Below, piece after piece: positions 60,321 to 64,000 of a DNA stretch of 64,000 bases. The stretch's first letter is position 1, and each line of letters begins with the position of its first letter. This DNA is from Nocardia iowensis. Its GTDB lineage: Bacteria; Actinomycetota; Actinomycetes; Mycobacteriales; Mycobacteriaceae. The notes under the pieces are model-generated. The model saw only the letters and a list, made by a program, of their open reading frames with translations. It searched no databases and was not told the origin of the DNA. The stretch covers positions 3,658,001 through 3,722,000 of the forward strand of contig NZ_CP078145.1 of NCBI RefSeq assembly GCF_019222765.1. Direction: 5' to 3'. Made by a program: the position numbers and the translations under genes.

Positions 60321-63053
60321 CTACCGGCGGAAGACCTCGAGTTCGCGTACACCGGGGTGCGCCGCGGGATCTGAACCGGTTACGTCGAGTCGGAGATAGC
60401 GGGCAGAAATCGGATCTGTCGGCGCACCAGCAGAATCCAGGGTGATCATGGTCCAGTTCTGTTCGTCGGACGAGGCGAGGACGGTGAGGGATGGCGGCGT
60501 GTCGTCGGTCCATTGCGGGACAATCCGGCCGATGCGCGCATCCACGCCGAGATCGACGGTCACGCTGCCCTGCACGCCGTTTGGTGCCCAGCTGGTGCCG
60601 AGGCTGCCATCGACCGCAGCGTCAGCGTATCGCCCTGGTTCCTCGGAGCTGGCGGATACCAGTGCGCAGCGGGCGATGTTGTCGGAAGGCTCCAGGTCGG
60701 CACGGCGAGTGCTGACGGTAAACGACGGTTGGTCCGGACCGGCAGAATGGGTTCCGGTGGATGTTTCGAACCGCATCGACGGCCCTTTTGTGACAGTTAT
60801 CTGTGTTCGGTCCGGACCGATTTGGGCGTCGAATGTTCGTCCCTGCCACTGGATGCCACGGATGGTCAGGCCCGCTTTCAGCGTCGGCGGCAGCGTCGGA
60901 TCGATGCGGATGTGGTCGTCCCGCAGCCGCAGGCCGAGTAGCCCGTTGGTGAATGTCTGAAGGAATCCGCCTGCGGCGGTGGCGAATGTGAACGCGGGCG
61001 CTCCGGCCAGCGGGTCCTTGGCCCCAGCCTTCTCGCCGCGGGCTTCGGCGAATTGCCAGAACGGACCGCGAATGAATGGTCGGACTGACCGCTGGAGGTA
61101 GGTGCCGGTGGCACAGCCCGGCGTCCCGATAGCGGCGGCATCGATGGCGTGTACCGAGTCGGTCATCGCCGGGCCGTCGGGATCGGTTCGTTCCGCGTAG
61201 AACTCCAAGACGTTAGCGGCGACTTCCCGAGACATGGGCCATTCCAGTGGATAGATCAGCAGGACTGTGTCCGCCTGTTTGATCGGTGTGCCCGGATATC
61301 CGTCGTACTGCAAGAAGATATTGCGCTGAGGGTCGAACGGGATCCGCAGCCGGTCAGCGATAGTTGTCCACTCTGCAGGCGGCCGTTCGCCGAGGACGGC
61401 GGCGGCACGGGCGGCATTGCGTAACGCCAGGGCCGCTACCGCATTGGTGTAGACGGCGTCGGTGACCCCGTTGCTGTACTCGTCGGGACCTGCGACGTTC
61501 GCGATCGAGTAGGTACTGTCGGGGTTCTGTGTCACTCGGGATGCCCAGAATTCGGCGACACTCTGCATGATCGGCCAGACGCGGGATCGCAGGTGTACCG
61601 CGTCGCCGGTGGCCACGTAGTACTGCCAGGCCGCGAGGGAGACGTCGCCCTGTAGATGGATCTGGGTCAGGCAGTGTGGTGGATCCCAGCTGTGGCACTC
61701 CGCGAGCTCGCCGCGGCTGGTGCTGGTCCATGGATAGAAGGCGCCACGCAACCCGAGTCGTTGGGCGTTGGATCGTGCGGCAGGCAGGGTCTTGTACCGG
61801 TATTCCACTATGGATTTCGCCAGCTGCGGCGCCAATTGCACGAGCGCGGGGAACATCCAGACGTCTGCGTCCCAGAAAACTGCGCCCGCATAGTTGTCGC
61901 TGCTGAGCCCGGCGGGTGAAATGCTGTTGTCCTGTTGAGAATTCGTTGCCGAGTAGAGCGAATAGAGCGAGCCCCGCGCCCAGGTCTGCAGCTCGGTCTG
62001 CTGTGGTAACTCGATATCGCCGTGCCAGAGCATCCGCCACGCGGCGCTGGTGTCGGCCAAGAGCGACGACCAGCCTCGGTCGGCCGCTCGTCGCGCAGCG
62101 TCGAGCGCTGCTGTCGTCGGATCCGCTGCGGTGAGCGCGGTGTCGACGCCGACGTACTTCGTCACCTCGTAACTGCTGTCGGCCTGTACTTCAAGGCGCA
62201 CTTCGCTACTGACGCTCAGATCGTGGGCTGATGAGACCTGTTGTGCCACAGGAGATGGTGTGGCGAATATGGACGCCACCGTCCCGGCGATTTCGGTGCC
62301 CTCGGTGCGGAAATCCACTCCGACGGCGCCGTCGCCGCGGTCGCCGCTGTCTGCATGAACCAATCGGCGAGCCCCCGCGCCGTCGAGCACGTCGGTCAGC
62401 ACGATTTCACCTGACCATCGCGGCACCACCGTTAGGCGTACTGCGCCGACGTGTTGATCGGAGCGATCGGTCAGTACCTCGTAAACGAGATCGGTGGTCC
62501 TGCCGTTGGGTGTGGTCCAAGTGAGTGTCGTGCGTACTAGGCCGCAGCGCAGATGAACGGTCTGGGCGAAGTTGGCGAGCTGCACGGAGGGTGTTGCGGG
62601 GGAGTACGTTTCATTCCCGACGCGGACCGTCAGGCCTGACCAGTTCGGGATGGCTGCGGTCACTTCACGATCATCGGCGAGACCAGCGGAGCGGCCGAAG
62701 AGGCCGGCCACGAAAGCGCCGTCATATCTGGGCGTGTACAGCGGCCATCCGCTCGGCTCGCCGGTCGCAAGATACCCTGCGCCGTGTGGCGGTACGCGCA
62801 GTCCGAGATAGCCGTTGCCGACGAACGGATGCTGGTCGTACGCCGCGTCCGGATCGGTACCGGAGAATGTCCAGCCCGGGCGTCCCGCCTCGGCATCGTC
62901 TGGGCACGCAGTAGCCCCCGCGTGCCCGGACGGGCGGTGCATCACGAAGACGATCGCTACCGCCGTCAGCGCGATCACCAGCCCTCCTATGAAGATCGTG
63001 AGGAACAGGCCCCTGTGTGTTGCCATTCGTTGTAGCGAAACTCGTGGTGCCAT
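60321..63053 (-). CDS. Membrane-anchored family 65 glycoside hydrolase with F5/8 C domain
   Basis: 910 residues from the ATG at 63053 (GGAGA upstream); the frame is open to 63353 but that part is Arg-rich and unlikely. A signal anchor (GLFLTIFIGGLVIALTAVAI) lies near the N-terminus. The GH65 N-domain (WTFSGTDPDAAYDQHPFVGN) and (alpha/alpha)6 barrel follow, with FWDADVWMFPAL and the catalytic-acid segment NVAGPDEYSNGV. The last 130 residues form an F5/8 type C (discoidin) domain ending RYLRLDVTGSDPAAHPGVRE. This resembles extracellular acid trehalases. It could cleave trehalose or a related glucoside at the cell surface, with the C-terminal domain binding carbohydrate. Confidence 0.82.
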   Translation of the reverse strand: MAPRVSLQRMATHRGLFLTIFIGGLVIALTAVAIVFVMHRPSGHAGATACPDDAEAGRPGWTFSGTDPDAAYDQHPFVGNGYLGLRVPPHGAGYLATGEPSGWPLYTPRYDGAFVAGLFGRSAGLADDREVTAAIPNWSGLTVRVGNETYSPATPSVQLANFAQTVHLRCGLVRTTLTWTTPNGRTTDLVYEVLTDRSDQHVGAVRLTVVPRWSGEIVLTDVLDGAGARRLVHADSGDRGDGAVGVDFRTEGTEIAGTVASIFATPSPVAQQVSSAHDLSVSSEVRLEVQADSSYEVTKYVGVDTALTAADPTTAALDAARRAADRGWSSLLADTSAAWRMLWHGDIELPQQTELQTWARGSLYSLYSATNSQQDNSISPAGLSSDNYAGAVFWDADVWMFPALVQLAPQLAKSIVEYRYKTLPAARSNAQRLGLRGAFYPWTSTSRGELAECHSWDPPHCLTQIHLQGDVSLAAWQYYVATGDAVHLRSRVWPIMQSVAEFWASRVTQNPDSTYSIANVAGPDEYSNGVTDAVYTNAVAALALRNAARAAAVLGERPPAEWTTIADRLRIPFDPQRNIFLQYDGYPGTPIKQADTVLLIYPLEWPMSREVAANVLEFYAERTDPDGPAMTDSVHAIDAAAIGTPGCATGTYLQRSVRPFIRGPFWQFAEARGEKAGAKDPLAGAPAFTFATAAGGFLQTFTNGLLGLRLRDDHIRIDPTLPPTLKAGLTIRGIQWQGRTFDAQIGPDRTQITVTKGPSMRFETSTGTHSAGPDQPSFTVSTRRADLEPSDNIARCALVSASSEEPGRYADAAVDGSLGTSWAPNGVQGSVTVDLGVDARIGRIVPQWTDDTPPSLTVLASSDEQNWTMITLDSAGAPTDPISARYLRLDVTGSDPAAHPGVRELEVFRR

Positions 63054-63542
63054 AGCGGGTTTCTCCGTATGCAAGATATTGATGAGCTCATCAGGAATGG
63101 CGGACTTGTCGGCAGTCCCGCCGTCGGCGCGGTGTCTCGGATGGACAACCCGAGATCGTCTGGCCCCGCCGTGGGTCTGGTGGTGACGGCGCGGCGTGAA
63201 ACCATCCCGGGCTACGGTAGTAGCGGACACGTAGCCCGGGATGGGGCCACGATGGGAACGACGTCGGTCGGTATGCCTGCCGGAGCAATACCGACACACC
63301 TCCGGTTGGTCTGATGAGGGCGGGCCAACCGAGATGCTGCCGAACTCATACACTTGTCGTTCCGTATCGTGACGTTCTCACGCCCTCCAGTTGAATCGGG
63401 AATGCTCGATCGCGGACACTACCTCGCTTGCCGGAGACGAGTGGATCACTTTGCTTCCCAGACGCGGGAAGAGCCTCCACTATCGCGCCGGAATCGTTGA
63501 CGCGCGGGGACCAACGAGTCGACTGCGATGCCTATCTACCTG
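63054..63542. other. Divergent intergenic region
   Basis: It lies between the minus-strand glycoside hydrolase gene and the plus-strand promoter at 63543. No gene supported. Confidence 0.4.
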
Positions 63543-63571
63543 TTGAGTGCGCCGTTAAACAGTGGTACGTT
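63543..63571 (+). promoter_or_regulatory. Promoter matching the one at 38418
   Basis: -35 TTGAGT (63543-63548), 17-base spacer containing GCCGTTAAA, -10 TACGTT (63566-63571). It has the same spacing as the promoter at 38418 and shares GCCGTTAAA at the same place; across 33 aligned bases the differences are all transitions. It would drive the small secreted protein gene at 63654. Confidence 0.5.
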
Positions 63572-63653
63572 AACTGCCGGTGCGTTCTGCTTGCGCATCG
63601 GTGAGCCCCTCGTGGGGCTGACTTGGCTGATCCGCACAGACGAGGAAGTTCCG

Positions 63654-63950
63654 ATGGGTCAACAGAAGGTCAACGCCCATGTCCGGCCTGTGACTGCGTG
63701 TGTCGCTGTGGTATCCGCGTTGTTGCTGGCGCCCATCGCCGACGCTGTCCCCGCCTCTGCCGAACCGGTGGTATGGGAACCGGCGATCACCGACGTTGAT
63801 CGGAGCGACGCGATCCACGGTCGTCACGGTCACGGAGGCTGGCATCGTGGATTTCACGGCGGCGGGCATGGCCGCCACGGTCACGGCGGGTGGTGTGTGC
63901 CGTGGTGGGGAACGTGGCTGGGCCCGTTGTCAACCGGAAGCGGTTCCTGA
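63654..63950 (+). CDS. Small secreted His/Gly-rich protein
   Basis: 98 residues from the ATG at 63654 (AGGAAG upstream). A signal peptide (VTACVAVVSALLLAPIADA) is followed by a short acidic stretch and then a His/Gly repeat (GRHGHGGWHRGFHGGGHGRH), ending in a Trp-rich segment with one Cys (WCVPWWGTW). The repeated His could bind metal ions or act in the cell wall. No family recognised. Confidence 0.6.
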   Translation: MGQQKVNAHVRPVTACVAVVSALLLAPIADAVPASAEPVVWEPAITDVDRSDAIHGRHGHGGWHRGFHGGGHGRHGHGGWCVPWWGTWLGPLSTGSGS

Positions 63951-64000
63951 ACGCCTCGGTGAGTGGCCATCGAGGAACGCCCGATGAACAGTCCGGATCG

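Noticed and set aside
1..64000. CRISPR arrays, tRNA, rRNA and intact insertion sequences
   Set aside because: No regularly spaced repeats, cloverleaf sequence or complete transposase gene seen on reading both strands.

Overview
The window is GC-rich with dense, mostly co-directional genes. Its gene families (cutinases, a SCO6880-type conjugation protein, DUF4913, a DUF8020-like protein, a CYP157-like P450) point to a mycolic-acid actinomycete, most likely Nocardia or a close relative. This is inference from gene content; no rRNA, tRNA or housekeeping gene is present to confirm it.

Positions 1-33,000 (all + strand) form one long array that looks like the transfer region of a conjugative plasmid or integrative conjugative element. 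It contains a SCO6880-family protein and a separate VirB4-like ATPase, a TrbL/VirB6-like membrane protein with a Gly/Pro-rich tail, and two short two-helix membrane proteins. It also has two paralogous anchored outer proteins, a VirB1-like cell-wall hydrolase with an NlpC/P60 domain, and a TraG/VirD4 coupling protein. Most junctions are 4-base ATGA or GTGA overlaps. No relaxase and no replication initiator is visible, so the element continues outside the window or lacks them. The left end carries three exported or lipase-like hydrolases, two of which have lost the catalytic serine. The right half carries nine diverged members of one unrecognised protein family of about 300 residues, separated by very short translationally coupled ORFs. 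I regard this family as the best candidate for an undescribed system.

Positions 33,000-37,450 are metabolic cargo: a short protein of uncertain family, a metallo-beta-lactamase-fold hydrolase, a secreted alpha/beta hydrolase and a Baeyer-Villiger-type monooxygenase. The 3' end of the monooxygenase runs into the antisense of a truncated serine recombinase, which looks like the scar of an element boundary.

Positions 37,500-64,000 are mosaic accessory DNA with many broken genes. In order: a 2-oxoglutarate dioxygenase, a GNAT/FemAB-like protein and a frameshifted MFS exporter; a CYP157-like P450 without its usual ExxR arginine; a DUF8020-like protein; a large LuxR-type ATPase regulator and an epoxide hydrolase. 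Next come a SUKH-4-like immunity protein, remnants of a hydrolase and of a pyridoxamine-phosphate-oxidase-family gene, and a type VII-like helical protein. Then a fumarate-reductase-like flavoprotein with a YczE-type membrane protein, a family 2 glycosyltransferase, and an NUDT9-like ADP-ribose hydrolase whose two halves lie on opposite strands. The end holds a secreted crystallin-like protein, a P450, a membrane-anchored family 65 glycoside hydrolase with a C-terminal F5/8 C domain, and a small secreted His/Gly-rich protein.

No CRISPR array, rRNA, tRNA or intact insertion sequence was recognised.
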